From positions 1,054,001 to 1,118,000 of the forward strand of contig CATOSU010000002.1 of assembly GCA_951812615.1 (NCBI GenBank): a DNA stretch of 64,000 nt, given 5' to 3'. The stretch is from an uncultured Paracoccaceae bacterium (GTDB lineage Bacteria; Pseudomonadota; Alphaproteobacteria; Rhodobacterales; Rhodobacteraceae). The notes beneath the pieces were generated by a model. The model saw only the letters and a program-made list of their open reading frames with translations. It did no database searches and had not been told where the DNA came from. Of this stretch, positions 16,049 to 25,309 are shown piece after piece. The stretch's first letter is position 1; each line of letters begins with the position of its first letter. Both the position numbers and the translations under genes were made by a program.

Positions 16049-17482
16049 ATGAACCACTATGACCTGATCATTATCGGCTCGGGACCTGCCGGACGCGCGG
16101 CGGCCATCCAGGCCGGCAAACTGAAACGCAAGGTGCTGGTCGTTGATCGCCGGGACCGGCTGGGCGGCGTTTCAGTCCACACCGGAACCATCCCGTCAAA
16201 AACCTTGCGCGAAACCGTTCTGAACCTGTCGGGATGGCGGGAGCGCAGCTTTTACGGGCGGGCCTATCGGGTCAAGGACGAGATCCGCGCAGAGGATCTG
16301 AAAGCCCGGCTGCACATGACGCTGGACTACGAAGTTGACGTGCTGGAGCACCAGTTCAACCGAAATCACGTCGATACACTGCACGGGCTGGCCAAGTTTG
16401 TCGGCAAGAACGAGATCGAGATCGCGACCGAAGCCGGCGAAACCATCTGCCTGACTGCGGACAAGTTTCTGCTGGCGACCGGCACGCGGACCTACCGGCC
16501 GGATTATGTTCCGTTCAATGGCACGACGATTGTGGACAGTGACGAATTTCTTGAACTGGCCGTTATTCCCCGGTCGATGATCGTTGTCGGCGCGGGTGTG
16601 ATCGGTGTGGAATACGCCACGATGTTCTCGGCGCTGGATGTGCGCATCACACTGATCGAACCGCGCGACAGCTTTCTGGATTTCATCGACCGTACGCTGA
16701 TTCAGGAATTCACCCATCACATCCGCGAAAACGGCGTCGATCTCCGGCTGGGTTCGGCGATTGAGGTGATCGAAGATGCGGGCGGGCATGTCGAGGTGAC
16801 GCTGGAAAACGGGCGGCATGTCCGGGCGGAATGCCTGCTCTTTGCCGCCGGTCGGATGGGATCGACCAACAGCCTGAACCTGCAGGCTGTCGGGCTGGAA
16901 ACCGACCATCGCAACCGGTTGAACGTGGATCGCAAGACCTATCAGACCGAGGTGCCGCATATCTACGCGGCGGGGGACGTGATCGGACATCCGTCGCTGG
17001 CGTCGACGTCATTGCAGCAGGGGCGGGTTGCGGCCTGTCATGCGCTGGACACGCCTTCGCTGGCAGAAAGCCCGTGGTTTCCCTATGGCATTTACTCGGT
17101 CCCGGAGATTTCGACCTGTGGCATGTCCGAGGAGGAGCTTCAGGAACGCGGCATTCCCTACGAAGTGGGGATCGCGCGGTTTCGCGAAACATCCCGCGGG
17201 CTGATCATGGGGGTGGAGCACGGGATGCTGAAGATGCTGCTGAGCCTGAAAACCCGGCGGGTTCTGGGCGTGCAGATCGTCGGCGAAGGCGCAACCGAGC
17301 TGATCCATATCGGGCAGGCGGTGATGAACCTGAAGGGCACGGTGGATTACTTCGTTCAGAACACGTTCAACTATCCGACGCTGGCCGAAGCCTACAAGAT
17401 CGCCGGTCTGGATGCGTTCAACCGGATGCCGATCCCGGATGAATTCAAGGTCACGAAAAAGACCAAGGCCAAGAAGGCGTGA
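16049..17482 (+). CDS. sthA: Soluble (Si-specific) NAD(P)+ transhydrogenase
   Basis: This 477-residue flavoprotein has the pyridine nucleotide-disulfide oxidoreductase fold: [10 protein letters not shown] near residue 11, a second nucleotide loop [10 protein letters not shown] and the ATGTRTYRP segment. The redox CxxxxC pair of lipoamide dehydrogenases is replaced by the [14 protein letters not shown] segment (about 47-60), the SthA signature. The enzyme equilibrates NADPH with NAD+. It is followed with overlap by the DUF188 gene and preceded by fghA, so it may balance reducing equivalents from C1 oxidation. Confidence 0.93.
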   Translation: MNHYDLIIIGSGPAGRAAAIQAGKLKRKVLVVDRRDRLGGVSVHTGTIPSKTLRETVLNLSGWRERSFYGRAYRVKDEIRAEDLKARLHMTLDYEVDVLEHQFNRNHVDTLHGLAKFVGKNEIEIATEAGETICLTADKFLLATGTRTYRPDYVPFNGTTIVDSDEFLELAVIPRSMIVVGAGVIGVEYATMFSALDVRITLIEPRDSFLDFIDRTLIQEFTHHIRENGVDLRLGSAIEVIEDAGGHVEVTLENGRHVRAECLLFAAGRMGSTNSLNLQAVGLETDHRNRLNVDRKTYQTEVPHIYAAGDVIGHPSLASTSLQQGRVAACHALDTPSLAESPWFPYGIYSVPEISTCGMSEEELQERGIPYEVGIARFRETSRGLIMGVEHGMLKMLLSLKTRRVLGVQIVGEGATELIHIGQAVMNLKGTVDYFVQNTFNYPTLAEAYKIAGLDAFNRMPIPDEFKVTKKTKAKKA

Positions 17483-17934
17483 CCACGCTGTTCATCGACG
17501 CCGATGCCTGTCCGGTGAAGGCAGAGGCCGAGCGCGTGGCGACGCGGCACCGGGTCCGGATGATGATCGTGTCCAATGGCGGGATCCGGCCATCGGCCAA
17601 TCCCTTGGTTGAAACCGTCGTCGTGGCAGAAGGTGCCGACGAGGCCGACAAGTGGATCGCGGAACGCTGCGGACCGCAGGATATTGTTGTGACAGGGGAC
17701 ATCCCGCTGGCGGCAAAATGCGTCGAGGCCGGCGCGCGGGTGCTGCGCCATAACGGTGAGCGGTTTACGCCGGCGAATATCGGTCAGCAGCTGGCAATGC
17801 GCGACCTGATGGCGGATCTGCGCGCGGCAAGCCCGTTACAGCAGGGTGGCGGCGGGAAGAGCTTTACAAAGGCGGACCGCTCCCGTTTTCTGGACGCGCT
17901 CGAGCGGGAAATCCGGGCGGCCAAGCTGGCCTGA
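17479..17934 (+). CDS. YaiI/YqxD-family (DUF188) protein
   Basis: The 151-residue protein shows the family signature IDADACPVK at residues 5-13, a VVTGDIPLA segment and a [19 protein letters not shown]-like C-terminal block. The family is widespread and adopts a PIN-like fold, but no reaction is established. The GTG start overlaps the sthA stop. Molecular role unknown. Confidence 0.9.
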   Translation: MTTLFIDADACPVKAEAERVATRHRVRMMIVSNGGIRPSANPLVETVVVAEGADEADKWIAERCGPQDIVVTGDIPLAAKCVEAGARVLRHNGERFTPANIGQQLAMRDLMADLRAASPLQQGGGGKSFTKADRSRFLDALEREIRAAKLA

Positions 17935-17957
17935 CCGGCGGTGTGAGGAAGCAGAAC

Positions 17958-18578
17958 ATGCAAATCCAGGCGGTCGTTTTCGATATTGGAAACGTGCTGA
18001 TCGAATGGGACCCGAACAAGCTCTATGACTTGGAGATCGGGCCGGAAAGACGGGAACGGCTGTTTGCCGACGTTGATCTGGACGGGATGAACCTTGATGT
18101 GGACCGGGGATTTCCGTTTCGGGACACGATATATGCCAAGGCCGAGGAGCACCCGGAATGGCGCGACGAAATCCGGATGTGGCATGATCGCTGGATCGAA
18201 ATGGCAACGCCGGAAATTCCACGGTCGGTGCGGGTTCTCCGGGCGCTGAGGGCACGGGAGGTGCCGGTCTTCGCACTCAGCAATTTCGGCGTCGACAGTT
18301 TCGATCTGGCCTGCTCGGTCTATCCGTTCCTGAACGAGTTCGACCGGCGATACATTTCCGGCCATTTGCGCGCAATCAAGCCGGACGCCGAAATCTATGA
18401 GATGCTGGAGGCCGATTGCGGTGTTTCACCGGGTGGATTGCTGTTTGCCGATGACCGCCCGGACAATATCGCGGTCGCGCGGGCCCGGGGCTGGGGCACG
18501 CATCTGTTTGTCGATGCCGATGGTTGGGCAGAGCGGCTGGTGTCCGAAGGATTGCTGACGGAAGGCGAAGCGGCATGA
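17958..18578 (+). CDS. HAD-family hydrolase, YihX-like sugar phosphatase type
   Basis: The 206-residue protein has HAD motif I as FDIGNVLIEW, motif II in LSNFG, motif III KPD and motif IV ADDRPDN. In motif I the first aspartate is kept but the usual second aspartate is asparagine (DIGN), which is typical of the YihX / epoxide-hydrolase-like branch. It likely removes phosphate from a small metabolite. GAGGAAG six bases ahead of ATG 17958 fixes the start, and its end overlaps the next gene. Confidence 0.88.
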   Translation: MQIQAVVFDIGNVLIEWDPNKLYDLEIGPERRERLFADVDLDGMNLDVDRGFPFRDTIYAKAEEHPEWRDEIRMWHDRWIEMATPEIPRSVRVLRALRAREVPVFALSNFGVDSFDLACSVYPFLNEFDRRYISGHLRAIKPDAEIYEMLEADCGVSPGGLLFADDRPDNIAVARARGWGTHLFVDADGWAERLVSEGLLTEGEAA

Positions 18579-19489
18579 ACATCCCTTTCATTTCATTCGA
18601 AGACGGCGAGCGGCTCCTCAACTGGCCGGATCTGGCCGATGCGTTGGCCAGTGGCCATGATCTGCCCAAGGCCGATGTGGGCGACACGTTCCTGTATCGC
18701 GATCCCGACACACTGTTGTCGCGGTCCGCCTGGATTGACGGGCTGGGTGTGGCGGTGAAAACGGCCACGATTTTCCCGGGCAATCCCGGTCGGGGTGATC
18801 CCATGATCAACGGTCTGGTTTGCCTGTATTCCGACAAGGGCGGGACGGTCGACGCGCTGCTGGATTTCCACCTGATTACCAAGTGGAAAACTGCCGCAGA
18901 CAGCCTGCTGGGCGCACTGCGACTGGCCCGGCCGGACAGCCGTGCCATTCTGATCGTTGGTGCGGGTACGGTCGGGGCGTCGTTGTGCGATGCGTTCCAT
19001 GCCGGGTTTCCGGATGCCCAGATCCGGATCTGGAACCGGACGATGGCCAAAGCTGAAGCGCTGGCGGAAGCCTATTCGTTTGCTTCGGCGGGCGGTGAGC
19101 TGGAAGACGAGGTGCGCAACGCCGACATCATCGTATCGGCCACAATGACCACCGATCCGATCATCCGGGGCGAATGGCTGCGGCCCGGTCAGCATCTGAA
19201 CCTGATCGGTGCATACCGCCCGGACATGCGGGAAACGGATGACAGCGCGCTGCAGCGTGCCCGGATCTTCGTGGACAGCTTCGACACGACGCTGGACCAT
19301 ATCGGGGAACTGAAAATCCCACTGGCCAGCGGCGCAATATTGCGGACTGATGTGTTGGCCGATTATTATGACCTGGCCGGTTTTATTGCGGAACCGGATG
19401 ACATCACCCTGTTCAAGAATGGCGGCGGCGCGCATCTGGACCTGATCACCTCGCGGTTTGTGTTTGACCGGTGGTCGGCGGCGCAATGA
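18575..19489 (+). CDS. Ornithine cyclodeaminase / mu-crystallin-family protein
   Basis: The 304-residue protein has the family core KTATIFPGNP followed by a strongly conserved substrate-lysine segment in ITKWKTAADS and the NAD-binding GAGTVGASL. Members include ornithine cyclodeaminase, alanine dehydrogenase and ketimine reductase; residues that would choose among them cannot be judged by eye. ATG 18575 overlaps the HAD gene stop and its own end overlaps the hydrolase gene. Cytoplasmic. Confidence 0.85.
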   Translation: MNIPFISFEDGERLLNWPDLADALASGHDLPKADVGDTFLYRDPDTLLSRSAWIDGLGVAVKTATIFPGNPGRGDPMINGLVCLYSDKGGTVDALLDFHLITKWKTAADSLLGALRLARPDSRAILIVGAGTVGASLCDAFHAGFPDAQIRIWNRTMAKAEALAEAYSFASAGGELEDEVRNADIIVSATMTTDPIIRGEWLRPGQHLNLIGAYRPDMRETDDSALQRARIFVDSFDTTLDHIGELKIPLASGAILRTDVLADYYDLAGFIAEPDDITLFKNGGGAHLDLITSRFVFDRWSAAQ

Positions 19490-20412
19490 CCATCGTTGTT
19501 TTGATCATCGCAGCGGTTTTTGCGCTGCCTTTCATCACCGAGCTGATGCGGAAACCGATGAATGCCGGCATAAGAACCGCCGCCGAAGGGAAATTCGTGA
19601 CCCTGTCCCGTGGCGTTACGCATTATGACTGGCTGGGACCTGCCAATGGCCCGGTGGCTGTCTGCGTTCACGGCCTGACAACGCCCAGTTTCGTCTGGCG
19701 GGGGCTGGCGCGGGGGTTGGTGGCGCTGGGATACAGGGTGTTGATCTATGATCATTATGGCCGTGGTTATTCGGACCGCCCCGGAGGCGCGCAGGATCGC
19801 CGGTTTTTCCTCGACCAGCTGAGCGAGCTTCTGGAGAGCCAGGATGTGCAGCAGGAATTCACGCTGATCGGGTACTCGATGGGCGGCACGATCAGCACGG
19901 CCTGGGCCGCGGAAAACCCCGACAGAGTGCGGCGTCTGATCCTGATTGCAAGCGCGGGCGTTGTCGTGGATGCGGGCCGGACCGCACAGTTCATGCGGCA
20001 GACACCGATCTTCGGCGACTGGCTGATGTATGCGTTTTTTCCAAGGTCGCACCGCAAGGGGACCGAAGCCGACCGGAGCCTGCCAAGCTCCGTGGAAAAC
20101 GTCATCGAGCGGCAGCAGGACGAATTGCGCTATCGCGGGTTCGTTCCGGCCGTTCTGCGCAGTATGCGCGGTGTTCTGAGCACAAATTCGGAGGCCGATC
20201 ACCGCAAACTGCATGATGCGGGTGTTCCGGTTCTGGCGATCTGGGGCGGGCAGGACACACTGATCCCGGTGCGGGCCGCCGGCAAGCTGGCCGAATGGAA
20301 CCGTGACTGTCATCAGGAGGTCATCGAAGCCGCAGGTCACAGCCTGACGTTTACACATACGCCTGACGTTCTGGCCGCCATCACCGGTTTTGTGACGGAA
20401 GACAGCCGCTGA
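19486..20412 (+). CDS. Alpha/beta hydrolase
   Basis: The 308-residue protein begins with a hydrophobic segment (residues 1-15) that may anchor it in the membrane, then a classical alpha/beta hydrolase with HGLTTPSF, the nucleophile elbow GYSMGGT, an aspartate in GGQDTLIP and a histidine in AAGHSLTF. The substrate is unknown. It is last in the overlapping gene run from sthA onward and lies three bases from the convergent MFS gene. Confidence 0.87.
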   Translation: MTIVVLIIAAVFALPFITELMRKPMNAGIRTAAEGKFVTLSRGVTHYDWLGPANGPVAVCVHGLTTPSFVWRGLARGLVALGYRVLIYDHYGRGYSDRPGGAQDRRFFLDQLSELLESQDVQQEFTLIGYSMGGTISTAWAAENPDRVRRLILIASAGVVVDAGRTAQFMRQTPIFGDWLMYAFFPRSHRKGTEADRSLPSSVENVIERQQDELRYRGFVPAVLRSMRGVLSTNSEADHRKLHDAGVPVLAIWGGQDTLIPVRAAGKLAEWNRDCHQEVIEAAGHSLTFTHTPDVLAAITGFVTEDSR

Positions 20413-20415
20413 AAG

Positions 20416-21654
20416 CTATGCCGGCGACCCCACCAGAGGCCGCTCTCTGATCGGCAGGTGAACCAGCGTGCTGAACGCGCTGACGCCGATGCCAACCCAC
20501 CAGACCATGGTGTAGTTGCCAAAGGCGTCAAACATGCGGCCACCCAGCCAGACGCCAAGGAAGCTGCCCAGCTGATGGCTGAAGAACACGATGCCATAGA
20601 GCGTGCCCATGAACCTGAGCCCGTAGATATGCGCGATCAGGCCCGAGGTCAGCGGAATCGTTGCCAGCCACAGCGCACCCATCGACACCGAGAACACGAT
20701 GACCGTCAGTGGCGTGATCGGGAACAGAATGAAGACGATCGAGATGATCGTGCGCCCGGCATAGATAAACGCCAGCAGGTATTTTTTGAGGAACCGGCTA
20801 CCCAGCCAACCGGCCATCAAAGTGCCGCCGATATTCGCAAGCCCGATCAGCGAGATTGCAACCGCGCCCAGCGCGGAGGTGGTCCGGACGCCGACACTGT
20901 CGAGAAAGCCGCCGGGCTGAATGGGTCCGCACAGTTCGGTGACGAAGGCCGGGAAATGCGCAGTGACAAACGCAACCTGATAGCCGCAACTGAAAAACCC
21001 AAGAAAAATAAGCGTATAGCTGGGATCTCGAAAGGCCTGTATCAGGATCTGACCCATGCTTTTTTCAAGCTCGGCCTTGCTGGCAGGCAGCGGCGCCTTC
21101 AGGCCGGGCAGCAGCAACAGCGTGGCCGCAATTGCGGCGGCAAAGAACAGAAACACAGTCTGCCACGTCACGACATCCAGCAGCCATTCCGCCAAAGGCG
21201 GACCGACGATCTGACCGACGCTGCCGGAGGCGGCCGCGATTGCCAGTGCCATGGAGCGGTTTTCATCTGAAGCCGCCCGGCCAACAACCGCGAGGATGAC
21301 GCCAAACCCGGTCCCGGCAACGCCAAAACCGACCAGAAGGGCGTTAAGCTGATGTCCCATTGGCGTCACCGACGCGGAAGACAGAACCATCCCGAGTACA
21401 TAGATCAGGATCCCGAGAATGATCGCCTTGCGGTCTCCGATCTTTTCGGCAATCGCGCCGAAGATGGGCTGACCGATGCCCCAGGCCAGATTCTGAATGG
21501 CAATTGCCGTCGAAAACTCGGCCCGGGCCCAGCCAAACTCGGATGCAATCGGGATCTGAAACATGCCAAAGGACGCGCGGACGCCGAAGCTGACGATAAT
21601 AATGACGCACCCTACGAGCAGTACGGGCGTGATTAACGGTGCCTTGTGCTGCAT
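20416..21654 (-). CDS. MFS transporter, OFA / monocarboxylate type
   Basis: The 412-residue protein has about twelve hydrophobic segments and the loop 2-3 signature in AIAEKIGDRKAI. The opening RASFGMFQIPIASEFGW and the pattern of the fourth helix resemble the oxalate:formate / monocarboxylate branch of the major facilitator superfamily. It probably carries a small organic acid across the inner membrane. It is transcribed alone, with a 134-base gap to zapE on the opposite strand. Confidence 0.85.
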   Translation of the reverse strand: MQHKAPLITPVLLVGCVIIIVSFGVRASFGMFQIPIASEFGWARAEFSTAIAIQNLAWGIGQPIFGAIAEKIGDRKAIILGILIYVLGMVLSSASVTPMGHQLNALLVGFGVAGTGFGVILAVVGRAASDENRSMALAIAAASGSVGQIVGPPLAEWLLDVVTWQTVFLFFAAAIAATLLLLPGLKAPLPASKAELEKSMGQILIQAFRDPSYTLIFLGFFSCGYQVAFVTAHFPAFVTELCGPIQPGGFLDSVGVRTTSALGAVAISLIGLANIGGTLMAGWLGSRFLKKYLLAFIYAGRTIISIVFILFPITPLTVIVFSVSMGALWLATIPLTSGLIAHIYGLRFMGTLYGIVFFSHQLGSFLGVWLGGRMFDAFGNYTMVWWVGIGVSAFSTLVHLPIRERPLVGSPA

Positions 21655-21788
21655 GAAACTCTCCGCTTGCCGTCGGGTGACCGTAGCCCGGTTGCGCGTA
21701 CGGTCAATTGATATGATGTGATCCCGGCCATTCGGAACCCGAATGCGGAGTACTTTTCAATGCCCTGTCGGCGGGCTATGCGTGCGGA

Positions 21789-22850
21789 ATGTCCGAACTG
21801 AAGAAAATCTACTCCCGGAAAGCAGAGCAGGGCGCGTTGACGCCGGACCCGGCACAGGTGGCGGTGATCCCGGAGTTTGACCGGATCCGCGCGGGGTTGC
21901 TGACACCAGCGCGAAAAGGGCTGTTCCGGCGCGCTTCCGAACCGACAAAGGGGCTGTACCTGTGGGGGGGTGTCGGGCGCGGCAAATCCATGATGATGGA
22001 TCTTTTCGTGGAAAGTCTGGAAGAGGTGCCGAACCGCCGGGTGCATTTCCATGCTTTCATGCAGGAAATCCATGCCGACATGCACGAGGTGCGTAAAACT
22101 GGCGTTGATGATGCGATCGCCCCAGTGGCACAGAAGGTTGCAGCTTCGGTCCGGCTGCTGGCCTTCGACGAGATGCAGATTTCGGATATCACCGATGCGA
22201 TGATTGTGGGCCGGCTGTTCGAGGCGTTGTTCGCGGATGGGGTGGTTATTGTCACAACGTCCAACCGGCATCCCGACGAACTGTACAAGAACGGGCTGAA
22301 CCGGCAATTGTTCCTGCCGTTCATTGATCTGCTGAAGGACCGGATGGTTGTGCACGAGCTGCGCAGCCCCACGGATTACCGGCAAAACCGGCTCAGCGGG
22401 TCAGAAGTGTATTTTTCGCCCGCGGACAAATCCGCGCGCGAACAGATACAAGCGATCTGGGAGGATCTGAGCGGCGGGGCGTCGCAACCTTTGACGCTGC
22501 ATGTGAAGGGCCGGGAAGTGGTTGTTCCGGCGTTCAGGAACGGGGTGGCTCGGGCGACTTTCTTTGACCTGTGCGGACGCCCGTTGGGGCCGGCGGATTA
22601 TCTGGCGCTGGCGGACGCGGTGCGGGTTCTGATCCTCGAGGACGTGCCGTCCCTGTCGCGTTCGAATTTCAACGAAGCCAAGCGGTTCGTGACGCTGGTC
22701 GATGCGCTTTATGAGGCGAAAGTGCGGCTGATCTGTTCGGCCGCAGCACAGCCCGAGATGCTGTATATCGAAGGCGAAGGCACGTTTGAATTCGAACGGA
22801 CGGCATCGCGCCTGAGAGAAATGCAATCCGAGGAATGGTGGGCGGACTGA
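21789..22850 (+). CDS. zapE: Cell division protein ZapE (AFG1-like ATPase)
   Basis: The 353-residue P-loop protein has Walker A GGVGRGKS (60-67), Walker B LLAFDEMQI, the sensor region TTSNRHPDELYKNGLNR and an arginine-rich FERTASRLREM end, all typical of ZapE/AFG1. It is an FtsZ-ring-associated ATPase; the mitochondrial relative works in protein quality control. The length agrees with the family. It stands alone, converging on the DauA-like gene with a 4-base gap. Confidence 0.93.
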   Translation: MSELKKIYSRKAEQGALTPDPAQVAVIPEFDRIRAGLLTPARKGLFRRASEPTKGLYLWGGVGRGKSMMMDLFVESLEEVPNRRVHFHAFMQEIHADMHEVRKTGVDDAIAPVAQKVAASVRLLAFDEMQISDITDAMIVGRLFEALFADGVVIVTTSNRHPDELYKNGLNRQLFLPFIDLLKDRMVVHELRSPTDYRQNRLSGSEVYFSPADKSAREQIQAIWEDLSGGASQPLTLHVKGREVVVPAFRNGVARATFFDLCGRPLGPADYLALADAVRVLILEDVPSLSRSNFNEAKRFVTLVDALYEAKVRLICSAAAQPEMLYIEGEGTFEFERTASRLREMQSEEWWAD

Positions 22851-22854
22851 GCCG

Positions 22855-23988
22855 TCAGCCGCTGAGCGCCGGGCGATCCGGGCGCAGGCTGTCGGGGTTC
22901 AAACCGCATGACAGGATATCTTCCGGTCCCGGTTCACCGCGGGCCAGCGCGGCGGCATAGCGTGACAGGGCCGGCGAGGTTTGAATGCCGTACCCGCCCT
23001 GCCCGGCCAGCCAGAAAAATCCTTCGGCGGTGGACGAAAACCCAACCACGGGTGACTTGTCGACCACGAAGCTGCGCAATCCGGCCCAGCGGTTGGAAAT
23101 TCGGCGAACCTGCAGATCAAATGCGGTTTCGATCCGGTCGATGCAATAGGCGATGTCCAGTTCTTCCGGCTGCGCGTCACAGGGTTCCATCGGATCTTCG
23201 TTTGCAGGCGAGATCAGCAATCGGCCGGCGTCGGGCTTCATGTAGAAGTCTTCGTCGATGTCCACGACCAGCGGCAGGTGATCAACCGCCATCCCGTCAG
23301 GCGCATCCACGATCAGTGCGGTGCGCCGTTTGGGGATCAGTCCGATCCGTTCCGCTCCGGACATCTGCCCGATCCTGTCCGCCCAGGCACCGGCGGCGTT
23401 CACCACAGTCGCGGCGCGGATCACTCCGGCCGCGGTCGTCAGGTGCCATTGTCCGTCCCTGCGTTCCATCCCGGTCACCTCGGCCCTGGTTGTCAGATCG
23501 CCCGACCGGGACCGGAACAGGCGCAAAAACCCTTGATGCAAGGCGTTGACGTCGATGTCGCTGCCGGTGCGGTCCAGAACGCCGGCCGCGGGGTAGCCGC
23601 CGCGCAACAGGGGGTGCAGCGAACCCGCGGTCGGACCGTCGACCCTTTCCACATGGGTGTCGCCGGCCAGTTCGGCCATCAGGTCGTCTACGGCGCCGAT
23701 CTGATCTGATCGCGCGATCATGATCACGTCCCGGGGCGACAGAAGATCGTTTTCGGCAAACCCTTCGGGCGGATTGGCAAAGAAGGGCTCAGAGGCCCGG
23801 GTCAGCGCCCGGATCGGCTGCGGCCCATAGCCCGGAGCGAACATGGCGGCCGAACGTCCTGTGGTGTGGTACCCGGGCTGCGTTTCCATTTCCAAGAGCG
23901 CCACCGAAGTGGTTTCCGACAGATGCGCGGCAACCGAGGCGCCGGCAATTCCTGCGCCAATCACAGCGAAGTCATACTTTTCCGACAT
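22855..23988 (-). CDS. FAD-dependent D-amino acid dehydrogenase, DauA (D-arginine dehydrogenase)-like
   Basis: The 377-residue DAO-family protein has GAGIAGASVA near residue 11, then QPGYHTTGRSAA and LTRASEPFF segments, plus GLIPKRRTA, a central FYMKPDAGRLLISPANEDP-type block and AGQGGYGIQTSPA. From memory these match the Pseudomonas D-arginine dehydrogenase pattern closely. It would oxidise D-arginine or other basic D-amino acids to 2-oxo acids at the membrane respiratory chain. It precedes no DauB-like gene here. Substrate specificity is inferred only. Confidence 0.82.
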   Translation of the reverse strand: MSEKYDFAVIGAGIAGASVAAHLSETTSVALLEMETQPGYHTTGRSAAMFAPGYGPQPIRALTRASEPFFANPPEGFAENDLLSPRDVIMIARSDQIGAVDDLMAELAGDTHVERVDGPTAGSLHPLLRGGYPAAGVLDRTGSDIDVNALHQGFLRLFRSRSGDLTTRAEVTGMERRDGQWHLTTAAGVIRAATVVNAAGAWADRIGQMSGAERIGLIPKRRTALIVDAPDGMAVDHLPLVVDIDEDFYMKPDAGRLLISPANEDPMEPCDAQPEELDIAYCIDRIETAFDLQVRRISNRWAGLRSFVVDKSPVVGFSSTAEGFFWLAGQGGYGIQTSPALSRYAAALARGEPGPEDILSCGLNPDSLRPDRPALSG

Positions 23989-24073
23989 GTTCAGCCCCTT
24001 CCCCGGTGTGTCTGCATATCAAGACATTGCCGCCACGAAATTGTCGAGCAGCCCGCGCCGCATTACCCCATTC

Positions 24074-25168
24074 TTACCCCGCATGTTCTGGAAAGAGCCC
24101 GGCCAGAGCCCGGGCCGAAGCCTCGCAAACCCCGCGTTCTGTGATCAGACCGGTTACCAGCCGGTTCGGTGTTACATCGAAGGCCGGGTTTCCGACGCCG
24201 GTACCTTGCGGCGTGACCTGCACCGCGGTCAGGTCGCCGGCTTTGTTCAGGCCCTGAATATGCGATGTTTCCAGCCCGCTGCGTTCTTCGATCGGAATGC
24301 CCGTGATCCCGTCTGTGACAGTCCAGTCAATCGTCGGCGACGGCAGCGCAACATAGAAAGGCACGCCGTTGTCCCGAGCCGCCAGCGCCTTCAGATAGGT
24401 TCCGATCTTGTTACAGACATCGCCCTGTGCGGTCGTTCTGTCGGTGCCGGTGATGACCATATCGACCTGCTCGTGCTGCATCAGGTGGCCGCCGGCGTTA
24501 TCGACGATATAATTATGTGGGACACCGTGCTGGCCCAGCTCCCACGCCGTCAGGGCGCCCTGATTGCGGGGTCGGGTTTCATCCACCCAGACGTGAACGT
24601 TCAGCCCGGCATCGTGGGCGTGATAGACCGGGCTGGTGGCGGTGCCCCAATCCACCGTTGCCAGCCACCCGGCGTTACAATGGGTCAGAATACGCACCGC
24701 TTCGCCAGCCGGTTTCGATGCCGCAGTTTCGCGGATGAGCTCCAGCCCGTGCAGCCCGATCTGGCGGTTGATTTCGGTATCCTCGTCGGAAATGTCCTGT
24801 GCCAGTGTCCAGGCCGCATCGGCCCGCTTTTCGGGCGCCAAAGGCGAGAGCGCGGAGCGGCACCGGTCCAGCGCCCAGCGCAGGTTAATCGCCGTCGGTC
24901 GCGTCCCGTTCAGAATGGTGCAGACTTCGTCGAGCGAGGCATCAGAGGCGTTTCTGCTCATTTGTGCGGCCACGCCGAAGGCCGCCGTGGCACCGATCAG
25001 TGGCGCACCGCGCACCCACATGTCACGGATCGCGGCAGCGAATTCGTCCGGCGACGAAAGCGTTGCTATTTCAAACCGGTAAGGCAGCCGTCTCTGATCG
25101 ATGATCCGGACAACGCCGGTTGCCTCATCGCGCCAGATAGATCGGAAATGCGTTCCGTTCACTTTCAT
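24074..25168 (-). CDS. mtnA: S-methyl-5-thioribose-1-phosphate isomerase
   Basis: The 364-residue protein has the catalytic cysteine in THCNAGWLA (Cys164), the catalytic aspartate in ITGTDRTT (Asp243) and the NKIGTY segment, with VRGAPLIG near residue 53. These separate MtnA from eIF2B-type regulators. It isomerises methylthioribose-1-phosphate in salvage of methylthioadenosine. The other methionine-salvage genes (mtnK/mtnP, mtnB, mtnD) are absent from the window. It lies 85 bases from the dauA-like gene on the same strand. Confidence 0.93.
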   Translation of the reverse strand: MKVNGTHFRSIWRDEATGVVRIIDQRRLPYRFEIATLSSPDEFAAAIRDMWVRGAPLIGATAAFGVAAQMSRNASDASLDEVCTILNGTRPTAINLRWALDRCRSALSPLAPEKRADAAWTLAQDISDEDTEINRQIGLHGLELIRETAASKPAGEAVRILTHCNAGWLATVDWGTATSPVYHAHDAGLNVHVWVDETRPRNQGALTAWELGQHGVPHNYIVDNAGGHLMQHEQVDMVITGTDRTTAQGDVCNKIGTYLKALAARDNGVPFYVALPSPTIDWTVTDGITGIPIEERSGLETSHIQGLNKAGDLTAVQVTPQGTGVGNPAFDVTPNRLVTGLITERGVCEASARALAGLFPEHAG

Positions 25169-25309
25169 ATGCCACCTGTTCCGTCGTGCCGCTGCGTTGG
25201 GTCGACGATAACGTCAAATCCGGCGCTTGTGTCGTGAAAACCGGCCGGAAACTGGATTTTGACCGGACATTGCGGATAGGCTCGAAAACAGATTGGTCTC
25301 AACCCCGTT

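Noticed and set aside
23843-25237. 464-codon plus-strand open frame
   Set aside because: Antisense to the DauA-like gene and mtnA, both of which carry clear catalytic motifs.
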